Assembly (NCBI RefSeq): GCF_013401995.1 | Contig: NZ_JACBJI010000002.1 | Span: forward strand, 686,196-750,195 | Length of the DNA stretch: 64,000 nt | Source: Flavobacterium agri | Lineage (GTDB): Bacteria; Bacteroidota; Bacteroidia; Flavobacteriales; Flavobacteriaceae | Direction of reading: 5' to 3' | Notes under the pieces: model-generated | Databases searched by the model: none | What the model was told of the DNA's origin: nothing | The model's input: only the letters and a program-made list of their open reading frames with translations | Position numbers and translations under genes: made by a program | In this document: positions 43,452-52,105 of the stretch, piece by piece | Layout: the number at the start of each line of letters is the position of its first letter | How positions within the stretch are numbered: position 1 is the first letter of the stretch

Positions 43452-46400
43452 TTATTTAATTAACAATTTTTTTGTGAATTCCATGTTGTTTTCTGAAAGT
43501 ATTTTTATGACATATACCCCTTTCGATAAACCAAGCACGTTAAAAATGGCAGAGGACGTGCCAAAATCCTGTTCCAAAACTTTAGCTCCCAAAATATTGT
43601 ATACGTTGATCTTTTGGATGATTTGCGCATCCGATAAAGACACAAACACGTTTTGTGAAGCCGGGTTCGGATAAATTCTCGCATCGGTTTTTATAACATC
43701 TCCAGAAGATAAAGCGTCTGTAAAAGTCGTCTCAAACACATTGGTTTGGATCGCAGGATTTGAGTCGAAGAAAATATTGGCAGACGCCGGAACCATATCA
43801 CCTTCCGTAACGCCCGGATCCAATTTGATACGGAACGTCACAAAGCCCTTGCTGGCGGCTTCATTTGCCAAATTCGAAGAAAGCATGATGTAATCGAATT
43901 TCCATTGCAGATGTGTGCCGTTGCGCTGTAAGACATAGTCGTGGCTCGATTCCAGGATTGTAATGCTGTTTTCGTCCAATTGCGGATCCAAGTCCATGTC
44001 GATCTTTACGTGTATCGCATCGGCCGTGCCCAAATTCTGGAAATTGACGGTGTAATACAGATAGTCGTTTTGAGAAAACGTATCGATCGGGATTTCAGGT
44101 CCGTGATGCTCGACGATATTGTTCGGATCAAAAGAATTCACGACGACTTGCGACAAAGACGAGCTGTTGTTCGCCGGATTGATTTCCGTGACCGAAGCCG
44201 TAATCGAAGCCGAATGCGTAAGCACATCGCCCAAGTTTACCGTAGGTACGTCGGGAACCGAAATGTTGACCATGAACGAGCGCGTTTCCTGTGGTTGCAA
44301 CCCGATGTAATTGTAAGTAAGGGTGTTGCTGTTGATGTTAGCTCCCGCCAAGGTGCTCGATGTAATCGTCGTAAGCATATCCGAAGTGAAATCCAATGTT
44401 CCCGAAGTCATGGAAACGCCATTATTGTGATAAAAAACCTGACAAGAATGTGTGTATCCCGGTCTCGGAAGTGAGCCAGGCGATACGGTTAGGCTCACAT
44501 CGCTGTACGGGTTGGTCAACACAATAGGGAAATACAATACTTGCGTGCCGCTTCCCGTTGCGATGGTCTGGTTGGTATAGCCCGAACCCGAAAAAGAATA
44601 ATAGCCCGAAAACTCATTTTGGATCGCGTAATTCAGGTTGTATGTATTGGTCGGAACGTCGTCATAAAGCGAATATTCGCCGTCGGGAACGTAAACCTGT
44701 TGGACAGGTCCGGCGTTTTGCGAAATCGCGAACGAGCCGTAAGTGAAGTTCTGTTCAACTCCGTCCTTGACACCGTTGCCGTTCTCGTCCACAAAGGCTA
44801 CGAGTTCCAATTTGTCTGAACATTGTGGCGGGCCTTGCGTAAAACTTCCGGCTTCGATGAATACCGCAGAATCCAAAAGAGTATCCTGTTTATCGGCAAT
44901 GACCAATTTCAAATGATACTGATGATTGACGGCCAACGAAGCCGAAGCCGTCATCACTTCCGTCATGCCGTTGAAGTTGATCGGTGCATTCAACGAGCTG
45001 CTGCCATCGCCATAATATTCCCCAAAAAATTGAGGGTTGGCCGAATTGCAACCCGCGTTGTAAGCTCCGTCACGAACGGTCACGACCGAAACCGGTAGTC
45101 CGTTGGTGCCGGGAACTACCGCTAAATTCGTTGTGACGCCCGTCTGAAGGTCGGTAAGCAAGAAGGCGAACATGTCTGAAAAGGTACATTGGAACATGCC
45201 GTACTCCTCTGAAGCGAATACGAAGTTGAAACTCATCTGAGGCGCAAGGCTCGTAAAATTGAATTCAAGTACAGAAGCGTTCTTGCCAAACATAGGTTCG
45301 CCGATGGTAGCCAGAGCCAACGCTTCGAGGTCGGGATCGCCGGGCCAGCCTCCGGCGCTGTATCCAAGCGACGAGGTGTTAGGTCCCGAAATCTGGCTCA
45401 CCGCTCCCGTAGACAAAACGATTCCCGATTCGAACGGGAATTGCGTGCCCGAGCCGCCATAAAAATACCCGATGCTGGGCAAACCGCCATAATTGGCCGA
45501 ACCCGAAGAGGTGATGTTGGATATGTTGAGGCAAGGATTATCTATGAGCACCGATTGTACCAATTGGGGAATCGTGTACAACGAAGTATCGCCAACCAAC
45601 GGAGGATATACGGGAGTCGCGGTATAACCAACAGATTTCCACGAACTGTGCAACCCGTTTCCGCAATTCGAACGCAAATAAATCATGTACGATTCGTTGG
45701 CTTGCAAATTGGTGATCAGGTGCGGGTTGTCGAATATTTCGATGCCCGAATCACTATCCGACGGATCGGAGTCGGTTGCCGGTACGACAAGGATTTCCCA
45801 AGACGTCGCGCCTCCGATTTCGTTCCAGCTTACATTGGCCGACGTATTTAGCGGTGAGACTCCGGTAACGGTAAGGTTCTGCGGCTGATGGCATGAAAGT
45901 ACGGGCGAAAAATTATTGATGTCGTCGAGCAAAATACGGTCTCCGGTTTGCGATCCCGAAGTCTGGGTGCAAGTACGCACGAAAGCCACGTAAACGGCCG
46001 TTCCGCTTGGGTACGGCAAAGTGACTTCGTATTGCCCGTAAACCGGATTTAACGGCAGGACATCGTCGTTGTATTCGGCAAGCATCGTGGTAAATGAGCT
46101 CGCTTGTGTCGGGTCGGCCGTTCCCGGTGCGACCCAAACCTGAAGTTTCGAATTGGAATAACCCGCGATCGCAGAACTCGCCCTGAAATACAATTTCGCG
46201 TCGGGAGTCACATAAAAAGACGGCGTCACCAGATAATCTTTCGACAGATTGCCCGAACCGATGTTCTGTCGGTCCATAAAAGCCGCGTGACTGCCCGAAA
46301 GAGCCGGATAATTTGAATTCAGCGTCCAATAGTTCGTACCTATGCCATTGTCATAAACGTACCAAGTGCCCGACGGCAATGTCCACGGGCCATTCCCTGC

Positions 46401-46493
46401 AGGCGGAATCACGGTATTGTCGTCGAAAGTCTCAACGAATTGGGCTTGAGCCAAACTTCCTATCAGCAACAAGAACAGGTAAATCTTTTTCAT
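43452..46493 (-). CDS. T9SS-secreted surface protein, paralogue D
   Basis: 1013 residues. Signal peptide (1-17), a choice-of-anchor J/cleaved-adhesin module (about 18-200: FVETFDDNTVIPPAGNGPW), a fibronectin III (205-295), a choice-of-anchor L module (305-530) closely similar to that of C, and the common C-terminal half (FVDENGNGVKDGVEQ, FDPNNIVEHHGPE). It ends with a type A T9SS sorting domain (IYPNPASQNVFV). The ATG comes one base after the TGA stop of paralogue E, so the two are translated from one mRNA. Confidence 0.9.
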   Translation of the reverse strand: MKKIYLFLLLIGSLAQAQFVETFDDNTVIPPAGNGPWTLPSGTWYVYDNGIGTNYWTLNSNYPALSGSHAAFMDRQNIGSGNLSKDYLVTPSFYVTPDAKLYFRASSAIAGYSNSKLQVWVAPGTADPTQASSFTTMLAEYNDDVLPLNPVYGQYEVTLPYPSGTAVYVAFVRTCTQTSGSQTGDRILLDDINNFSPVLSCHQPQNLTVTGVSPLNTSANVSWNEIGGATSWEILVVPATDSDPSDSDSGIEIFDNPHLITNLQANESYMIYLRSNCGNGLHSSWKSVGYTATPVYPPLVGDTSLYTIPQLVQSVLIDNPCLNISNITSSGSANYGGLPSIGYFYGGSGTQFPFESGIVLSTGAVSQISGPNTSSLGYSAGGWPGDPDLEALALATIGEPMFGKNASVLEFNFTSLAPQMSFNFVFASEEYGMFQCTFSDMFAFLLTDLQTGVTTNLAVVPGTNGLPVSVVTVRDGAYNAGCNSANPQFFGEYYGDGSSSLNAPINFNGMTEVMTASASLAVNHQYHLKLVIADKQDTLLDSAVFIEAGSFTQGPPQCSDKLELVAFVDENGNGVKDGVEQNFTYGSFAISQNAGPVQQVYVPDGEYSLYDDVPTNTYNLNYAIQNEFSGYYSFSGSGYTNQTIATGSGTQVLYFPIVLTNPYSDVSLTVSPGSLPRPGYTHSCQVFYHNNGVSMTSGTLDFTSDMLTTITSSTLAGANINSNTLTYNYIGLQPQETRSFMVNISVPDVPTVNLGDVLTHSASITASVTEINPANNSSSLSQVVVNSFDPNNIVEHHGPEIPIDTFSQNDYLYYTVNFQNLGTADAIHVKIDMDLDPQLDENSITILESSHDYVLQRNGTHLQWKFDYIMLSSNLANEAASKGFVTFRIKLDPGVTEGDMVPASANIFFDSNPAIQTNVFETTFTDALSSGDVIKTDARIYPNPASQNVFVSLSDAQIIQKINVYNILGAKVLEQDFGTSSAIFNVLGLSKGVYVIKILSENNMEFTKKLLIK

Positions 46494-46494
46494 A

Positions 46495-49386
46495 TCATTC
46501 CACGATTAGTTTTTTTGAAAGTGTTCCGCCTTGAAACGAGCGGGCTTTTACGAGATACAATCCAGAAGGCAAAGCCGAAATGTCTAAAGTGGCAGCTCCC
46601 GATTCCAATGTATTCTCGCCCACTTTTTTGCCGACAATATCGTAAATCTCCACCTTATTGAAACCTGCTGATGCGTCGAGTCTGATCTGCAGTTTGTCCG
46701 TCGCAGGATTCGGCCAGATCAAGAGTTGGTTCGCATCAGATTCGGGCAATTCCAACTGCTCCACGAATTGTGTCTCGAACGTATTGGTCACGATCGCCGG
46801 ATTCGTATCGAAGTAAATGTTGGCCACGTTTGGTATGACATCGCCGACTTCGAATCCCGGATCGACTTTTATCCTGTACGTGAGCCAACCTTGACTCGAT
46901 TCATCGTTTTGGGATTGCCATGTAAGGTTGATGCCGTCAAAACGGAAAGTCAAATCGTTTCCTGTACGCGTCATTTGATACGTATGGCTCGCACCTACCA
47001 TTCGCAACGATTCAGCGTCGAGTTGATCGTCGAGCGTATTTTCGATGCTGATATTGATCGCTTCGGCATTTCCGGTATTCTGGAAACGAACGGTGTAATA
47101 CAGATAATCGGCGTCCGAAAATTCATCGATGTCTATTTGCGGGCCGTGGCTTTCGGCAATGTCGTTCGGATCGTATGAATTCACGACGTTCATCGTATGC
47201 GTGAAGCTTAGAAAATCTGAAGAAAGCGAATTCGTGACGCCCGTTAACGCAGCCGATGTAGTAATCACATCATCCATATTCACTACAGGAACATCGGGAA
47301 CTTGCATGTCGATATCGATCAGCGAAGTCTGGTTTGGCGCCAGCGTAACCGATTTGGTAAAACCGGTCGGAGTAAGCGTTATCGGCTGATTCGACGAAAG
47401 CGTACCCAAAACAGGATCTTTCGTAAAGTCCAATGTAGCGGTCTGGGTCGCCGTGCCGTAATTCGAAACCATCACGTAATTGTTGTATACCATGTTCGGT
47501 CTCGGCGCGTTCGAAGCCACAAGTGCCACAGACATATTGGTGAGCGGCTGTACAACTTGTACCGGGAAATAATACGTCTGCAAAGTGTTGTCTACCGTAA
47601 GATTGGAATAGCTGGGATTCACAAGAGTTAAGTAAGACGCGTATTCAGACAGCAGTTGATACGTGATATTCACCGTAATTCCGGGAGTCGAAAGCAATAC
47701 GACACCACTCGAAGACCACATCGTAGAGTCGTTTCCTGAATTCGAAACCAGGAAGTTACCGAAATGCGATATGGATTCACCCGTGTCGAACGTGCCGTTA
47801 TTGTTGGTATCGACAAAAGGCTTCAAAACGATTGCGCCCGAATTTTCACCGGTCGTAGCCGAAATCGGGCTTGACCAAGAGCTTTGTCCGCCATCTCCGG
47901 GAACTCCGCAAAGCGAACGCACGTAAAAGTCGTAGCAGGTGGTTTCTTGTAAATCAGTTATTTCATACGGATGCGTGTCTACCGTAACAGCTCCTGCAAC
48001 GGGACCAAAACCCGGAGCCGGAGAACCGCAAGGCAATGCGATCACTTCCCAAGAAGTCGCAAAATCGAAAGTTTGCCAATCGAGCAGGACCGATGTGTCG
48101 GTGACGATAGGGCTGGAAAGCACAGGATGGATGCAAGATACAGGCGGCCCACACGAAATCTCGGCTTTCCATCCGCCTAAATTGTTCGTGCCATCCGATC
48201 GGAAATGGAACGTAAGGCAACCGTCAGGGCTCGAAGATGTGAAAGGACCGGGAATCGTATTTCCCCAATAACCGCCGGGCAAACCGCCCGGAACATTCCC
48301 AACGCCGTACATACTCGCGATCATAGGCGCGGCCGTCGAAGGCCCGTCAAACACATAAAGCGCATCGAAACCGACTTCGGTATTGAATTCCTGAAAGTAA
48401 GCACTTACCATATCGCCCGGATTCGTTGGGCAGATGGTAAAGGTCGTATTGGCGTTTGGCAAGTAAGTAGACGCAGGTCCGCCATCGTCGTAAAACATCG
48501 AACCGCATTCGGGCAAGTGACGATAAAACGGCCCAATCTGAACCCAATTGCTCGCCGAAGATTCGCAAACGCCGCGAACATACACGTAATAAGACGTATT
48601 AGGCACTATCGGTTGGGCCGAAGGTTGCGTCGTACCGGTCAAACCAACAGAATTCCCGTTAGCGATGATGGTTGTACCCAGATTCGGATCGAAAGTCGTT
48701 CCCGCTTGCACGACATGCACCTCATATTGGCCGGCATAAGTAGCGGGCCATGAAAGTACGGCGCCATTACCCGCAGGTCCGAGCGTAAAAACGTTCGCGT
48801 CCGGTGTCCAGCAATCCGATACAAGCGCAATGTCGTCAATGAGGATTTCACCCGGCGTAAAACCAGAGGTTTGGGTATACGATCTTTTAAAAACGATATA
48901 ACCCGAAGTATTTCCCGTGCCGCCTATGTGCAAGGTGCGGTTGTTGTAAACTCCAGTCGGATAATTCGTAGGGTCGAAAATAGTGATGCCCGAAAAGGTA
49001 GCGGGATCGTCAATATTAGCGGTCGCCGGAAGCACGAATACCGACAATCCGGCATCTGCAGTGTGTTTGGCGTTGAAAAGCAACGTGGCATTGTTTGGGA
49101 AAGGCGTCAACGGAGAAACCAACACATCCATCGAAGTTTGGCCTTCGGTCAAGGTTTCAGACGGCAGGAAAGCCGCATTGGGTAATGTATTCGACGGATG
49201 CGAGGCGTCGTTAAGCGTCCAGCTCGACGTTCCGGCCGTACTCAAGATTTTCCACGTTCCGGTTGGTAAAACCCAATCGTTCGAAGTCGGGGCCGATACG
49301 CTCGCGCCATCGAAATTTTCATAAAACTGGGCATTTGCTCCAATTCCACAAAGAGCCGATAAGATTAAAAAAGTAATTTTTTTCAT
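46495..49386 (-). CDS. T9SS-secreted surface protein, paralogue E
   Basis: 963 residues from the ATG at 49386, which begins a signal peptide (MKKITFLILSALCGIGANAQ). Modules: choice-of-anchor J (about 21-190), fibronectin III (195-290), CUB-like (300-420: CGSMFYDDGGPASTY), fibronectin III (425-515). Then comes a shorter copy of the common C-terminal half (FVDTNNNGTFDTGES, YDPNDIAESHGPQ) and a type A T9SS sorting domain (IWPNPATDKLQI). First gene of the E-D operon; a strong promoter lies 17 bp upstream. Confidence 0.9.
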   Translation of the reverse strand: MKKITFLILSALCGIGANAQFYENFDGASVSAPTSNDWVLPTGTWKILSTAGTSSWTLNDASHPSNTLPNAAFLPSETLTEGQTSMDVLVSPLTPFPNNATLLFNAKHTADAGLSVFVLPATANIDDPATFSGITIFDPTNYPTGVYNNRTLHIGGTGNTSGYIVFKRSYTQTSGFTPGEILIDDIALVSDCWTPDANVFTLGPAGNGAVLSWPATYAGQYEVHVVQAGTTFDPNLGTTIIANGNSVGLTGTTQPSAQPIVPNTSYYVYVRGVCESSASNWVQIGPFYRHLPECGSMFYDDGGPASTYLPNANTTFTICPTNPGDMVSAYFQEFNTEVGFDALYVFDGPSTAAPMIASMYGVGNVPGGLPGGYWGNTIPGPFTSSSPDGCLTFHFRSDGTNNLGGWKAEISCGPPVSCIHPVLSSPIVTDTSVLLDWQTFDFATSWEVIALPCGSPAPGFGPVAGAVTVDTHPYEITDLQETTCYDFYVRSLCGVPGDGGQSSWSSPISATTGENSGAIVLKPFVDTNNNGTFDTGESISHFGNFLVSNSGNDSTMWSSSGVVLLSTPGITVNITYQLLSEYASYLTLVNPSYSNLTVDNTLQTYYFPVQVVQPLTNMSVALVASNAPRPNMVYNNYVMVSNYGTATQTATLDFTKDPVLGTLSSNQPITLTPTGFTKSVTLAPNQTSLIDIDMQVPDVPVVNMDDVITTSAALTGVTNSLSSDFLSFTHTMNVVNSYDPNDIAESHGPQIDIDEFSDADYLYYTVRFQNTGNAEAINISIENTLDDQLDAESLRMVGASHTYQMTRTGNDLTFRFDGINLTWQSQNDESSQGWLTYRIKVDPGFEVGDVIPNVANIYFDTNPAIVTNTFETQFVEQLELPESDANQLLIWPNPATDKLQIRLDASAGFNKVEIYDIVGKKVGENTLESGAATLDISALPSGLYLVKARSFQGGTLSKKLIVE

Positions 49387-49403
49387 GCAATTCGTTGTTT
49401 TTT

Positions 49404-49433
49404 CAAATATAAACAATTGCACAAAACGCTCAA
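49404..49433 (-). promoter_or_regulatory. Strong Bacteroidetes-type promoter for paralogues E-D
   Basis: On the minus strand TTG (49433-49431), 19 bp, then TATATTTG (49411-49404). Both elements and the spacing match the -33/-7 consensus. Expected start of transcription is near 49397, giving a leader of about 11 nt. The -33 lies next to the stop codon of the flavoprotein gene. Confidence 0.75.
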
Positions 49434-49435
49434 CG

Positions 49436-50644
49436 TTAGCTGATCGAGCGAGCCAAAATAAACGCGCCTGTCCACGCATTCTGAAAGTTGAAACCGCCCG
49501 TAATCGCGTCTATATTGAGGATTTCACCCGAAAAATAAACGTTCGGTAAAACTTTGCTCTCCATCGTCTTGAAATTCACTTCTTTGAGGTCGATGCCGCC
49601 CGCAGTCACGAACTCTTCCTTGAACGTGCTTTTGCCGTTGACGTTGAATTTAGATTGGGTAAGTTCCGTCGAAAGTTTTTGGAGCTGGGTTTTCGACAGA
49701 TCGGCCCATTTTTGTTCGGACGGGATTCCACTAGCCGTCACAAGGCTTTCCCACAACCTATTCGGGAAATCGAAAGGCGATTTCGAGACGACGGCCTTTT
49801 TGGGTTGGTTTTGCTTGATGTCGCGCAGGATTTGCTCGGCTTCTTCGGCATCCGATGTATGAAGCCAATTCACGGTTATCCCGAATTGGTAGTTCTTCTG
49901 GGCAAGAATCCGCGCGCCCCAAGCCGACAGTTTGAGGATTGCCGGTCCGCTCATTCCCCAATGCGTGATGAGCAAAGGCCCGGCCGATTCGAATTTCGTG
50001 CCGTTGACGTTTACCGAAGCCAAAGCCGAAACGCCGGGCAAATTCTTTATTCGGTTGTCTTTGATGTTGAATGTGAAAAGAGACGGAACCGGTTCTACGA
50101 TAGAGTGTCCGAGGCCTTGCAGCAATTCCCACATTTTCGGATTGCTTCCGGTGGCAAAAACCAATTTCTGACACGAGAATTGTTCTTGGTTCGTGTCGAC
50201 TTTCCAATGGTTTTCGCCTTGATAGACAGATTGCACGCTTTGTGTGGTGAGCACGTCGATTTTACATTTTTTCGTCGCTTCGAGGAAACACTCGATGATG
50301 GTTTGGGACGAATCCGAAACGGGAAACATGCGGCCGTCTTCCTCAATCTTGAGTTCGACGCCGTGTCTTTCGAACCATTCGATCGTATCGCCAGAAGCGA
50401 ACGTATGAAACGGGCCGCGCAGTTCTTTTTCGCCTCTCGGATAGAATTTCACGAGTTCGTCAGGATCAAAACACGCATGCGTCACATTACAGCGTCCGCC
50501 GCCCGAAATGCGCACTTTTGTGAGCACGTCCTTGCCGCGTTCGAGTATCGCGATCTTCAATCTCGGATTGGCTTCGGCCACATTGATGGCAGTGAAGAAA
50601 CCCGCGGCGCCTCCGCCCAATATCAAAATGTCGTAGGTTTTCAT
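49436..50644 (-). CDS. BaiN/HI0933-family flavoprotein
   Basis: 402 residues. FAD-binding Rossmann motif ILGGGAAGFFTAI at the N-terminus, then RISGGGRCNVTH and the family-specific ITHWGMSGPAILKLSA, and C-terminal SGEILNIDAITGGFNFQNAWTGAF. It is of the HI0933/BaiN type, predicted FAD-dependent oxidoreductases of mostly unknown substrate. Its ATG overlaps the TGA of the glycerophosphodiester phosphodiesterase gene, indicating an operon. Confidence 0.9.
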   Translation of the reverse strand: MKTYDILILGGGAAGFFTAINVAEANPRLKIAILERGKDVLTKVRISGGGRCNVTHACFDPDELVKFYPRGEKELRGPFHTFASGDTIEWFERHGVELKIEEDGRMFPVSDSSQTIIECFLEATKKCKIDVLTTQSVQSVYQGENHWKVDTNQEQFSCQKLVFATGSNPKMWELLQGLGHSIVEPVPSLFTFNIKDNRIKNLPGVSALASVNVNGTKFESAGPLLITHWGMSGPAILKLSAWGARILAQKNYQFGITVNWLHTSDAEEAEQILRDIKQNQPKKAVVSKSPFDFPNRLWESLVTASGIPSEQKWADLSKTQLQKLSTELTQSKFNVNGKSTFKEEFVTAGGIDLKEVNFKTMESKVLPNVYFSGEILNIDAITGGFNFQNAWTGAFILARSIS

Positions 50645-51315
50645 GCGCGGTCGGGGAAATCGGTTATGATGCCGTCTATGCCAAAGTTTTCAATGCGCGA
50701 AATATCTTCGGGTTCGTTGACCGTCCAGACGTATAAGCGCAAGTTTTCGGCTTTTATTTTTTTGACTGAAGCTTCGTCGAGCAAATGGAAATACGGATGC
50801 AACGTCTCGGCATTTATCGATTTTGCGAACCCGATGGCCAAATCCAGATCGGTTTCTGTAAGTACGCCAAGCGGGATTTTGGGATTCCGGTTGCGGATTT
50901 CCTGTAAAGCCGTCCAATCGAACGAAGAAACAAGGAAATGATCGTAATTCCAGCCTTCGGAAACGTATTTTTCGATGAGTTGCGTAACCGGACGCGCCGC
51001 AGCCTCGACTTTGAGTTCTATGTTGACGAGGCAGCGCTTGTCTACAAAATCGAGTACTTTCGCAAGCGTCGGAATCTCGTGGTGCAAATCGACTTTGAGT
51101 TTTTGTAAATCGTCGCAAGCCATGTCTTTGACCGTTCCCGAAACGCCCGTCAACCGGTCGGTATGCTCGTCGTGGAAGACCATGATTTGTCCATCGGAGG
51201 AAAGGTGCACGTCGAGTTCGATGCCGTCCGCGCCCATTTCTAGCGCTTTTCGGAAAGCCGCGATCGTGTTTTCGGAAACATAGCCTTTGGCGCCTCGGTG
51301 CGCGATGATCTGCAT
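50641..51315 (-). CDS. Glycerophosphodiester phosphodiesterase
   Basis: 224 residues from the ATG at 51315. GDPD motifs: IIAHRGAKGYVSENTIAAF with the HR and the E, LEMGADGIELDVHLSSDGQIMVFHDEHTDRLT with the catalytic metal-site Glu/Asp and His, and VNIELKVEAA. It hydrolyses glycerophosphodiesters to glycerol-3-phosphate and an alcohol. No signal peptide, so cytoplasmic. Couples by ATGA overlap to the flavoprotein gene. Confidence 0.92.
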   Translation of the reverse strand: MQIIAHRGAKGYVSENTIAAFRKALEMGADGIELDVHLSSDGQIMVFHDEHTDRLTGVSGTVKDMACDDLQKLKVDLHHEIPTLAKVLDFVDKRCLVNIELKVEAAARPVTQLIEKYVSEGWNYDHFLVSSFDWTALQEIRNRNPKIPLGVLTETDLDLAIGFAKSINAETLHPYFHLLDEASVKKIKAENLRLYVWTVNEPEDISRIENFGIDGIITDFPDRA

Positions 51316-51438
51316 GGGATTTTTTTGCAAATGTAGCCATCACAATCTTTATCTGGACCATGGTTTTTGTAATCTTTAATGAGACAAATTGTACAAGAAA
51401 GGTCGCTTTTGCTGTAAAGTGCCGCCAGCAACGTCTTC

Positions 51439-51446
51439 TAACTTTG
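51439..51446 (+). promoter_or_regulatory. Candidate -7 element TAACTTTG
   Basis: Exact TAnnTTTG 17 bp ahead of the ATG at 51464; supports expression of that small gene. Confidence 0.4.
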
Positions 51447-51463
51447 CTCAAAACAATTACAGA

Positions 51464-51736
51464 ATGAAGACGCAACTTACCACACAAGCGCTGAACTTGA
51501 TGATTTCCGAACGTTTTGCACACAGACTGCAATGCGGCCAATTAATGAAAGAAACCGTAGAAAGCGAATATGGGCTTACACCATTAGCCGAAATTTTCAA
51601 AAAGCATTTCTTTTCGCATATCGACAAGTGTGTAGAAAACCCGAACTGCGAAAGCCGACGTGTACTTTTCGCGCTCGCCGATTTCTGGACCGTGTTTTTC
51701 AAGACGAAAGAGGTCTGGCCTTTATCGGCGGCTTAA
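51464..51736 (+). CDS. Small hypothetical protein
   Basis: 90 residues from the ATG at 51464. Helical, with Cys at CGQLMK and at the pair KCVENPNCESRR. No signal peptide or membrane segment. A TAnnTTTG element lies just upstream and the reading frame ends two bases before the convergent DUF4180 stop. I recognise no family. Confidence 0.55.
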   Translation: MKTQLTTQALNLMISERFAHRLQCGQLMKETVESEYGLTPLAEIFKKHFFSHIDKCVENPNCESRRVLFALADFWTVFFKTKEVWPLSAA

Positions 51737-51738
51737 TT

Positions 51739-52101
51739 TTACATATTTGACATCCGATCCAAAGCCTCGTCAACAGATTGGGAAAAATTGATAAGCTGGC
51801 CTTTGTTGCTTTCCAAAATAAAATCATGAAGACTTTTGCTGTCGTATTTTTCGAAATCGCCAACAATCGTCAAGCCCATTCGATAGTTCGAGAATTTTTG
51901 CAGCATGTCGCCCGCCATACGGGTTTTGAGATCGAAGAAAGCAGGTATGATGTTGGTTTCGTGCACCAAAATCCGATCGAAATCCTGATAGTACATATTC
52001 ACGAGCAGTTCAAGCCCTTCGCCCGCGTCATTGATCAGGATGACATCCGAAAACACTTCGGCGATTTTCAAATTTCCGATGAGGTGTGTCTTGATTTCCA
52101 T
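51739..52101 (-). CDS. DUF4180 domain protein
   Basis: 120 residues matching DUF4180: IAEVFSDVILINDAGEGLELLVNMYYQDFDRILVHETNI, then a DLKTRMAGDMLQKFSNYRMGLTIVGDF stretch and a C-terminal helix. The fold resembles STAS-like domains. Function unknown; cytoplasmic. Starts five bases after the stop of the FAD-linked oxidase. Confidence 0.88.
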   Translation of the reverse strand: MEIKTHLIGNLKIAEVFSDVILINDAGEGLELLVNMYYQDFDRILVHETNIIPAFFDLKTRMAGDMLQKFSNYRMGLTIVGDFEKYDSKSLHDFILESNKGQLINFSQSVDEALDRMSNM

Positions 52102-52105
52102 CGGC

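Noticed and set aside
39809-49386. A secretion or toxin system
   Set aside because: C, D and E are T9SS substrates by their tails; no secretion machinery gene and no toxin domain is seen.
49655-50941. 428-residue open frame on the plus strand
   Set aside because: Antisense to the flavoprotein and GDPD genes, which have clear family motifs.
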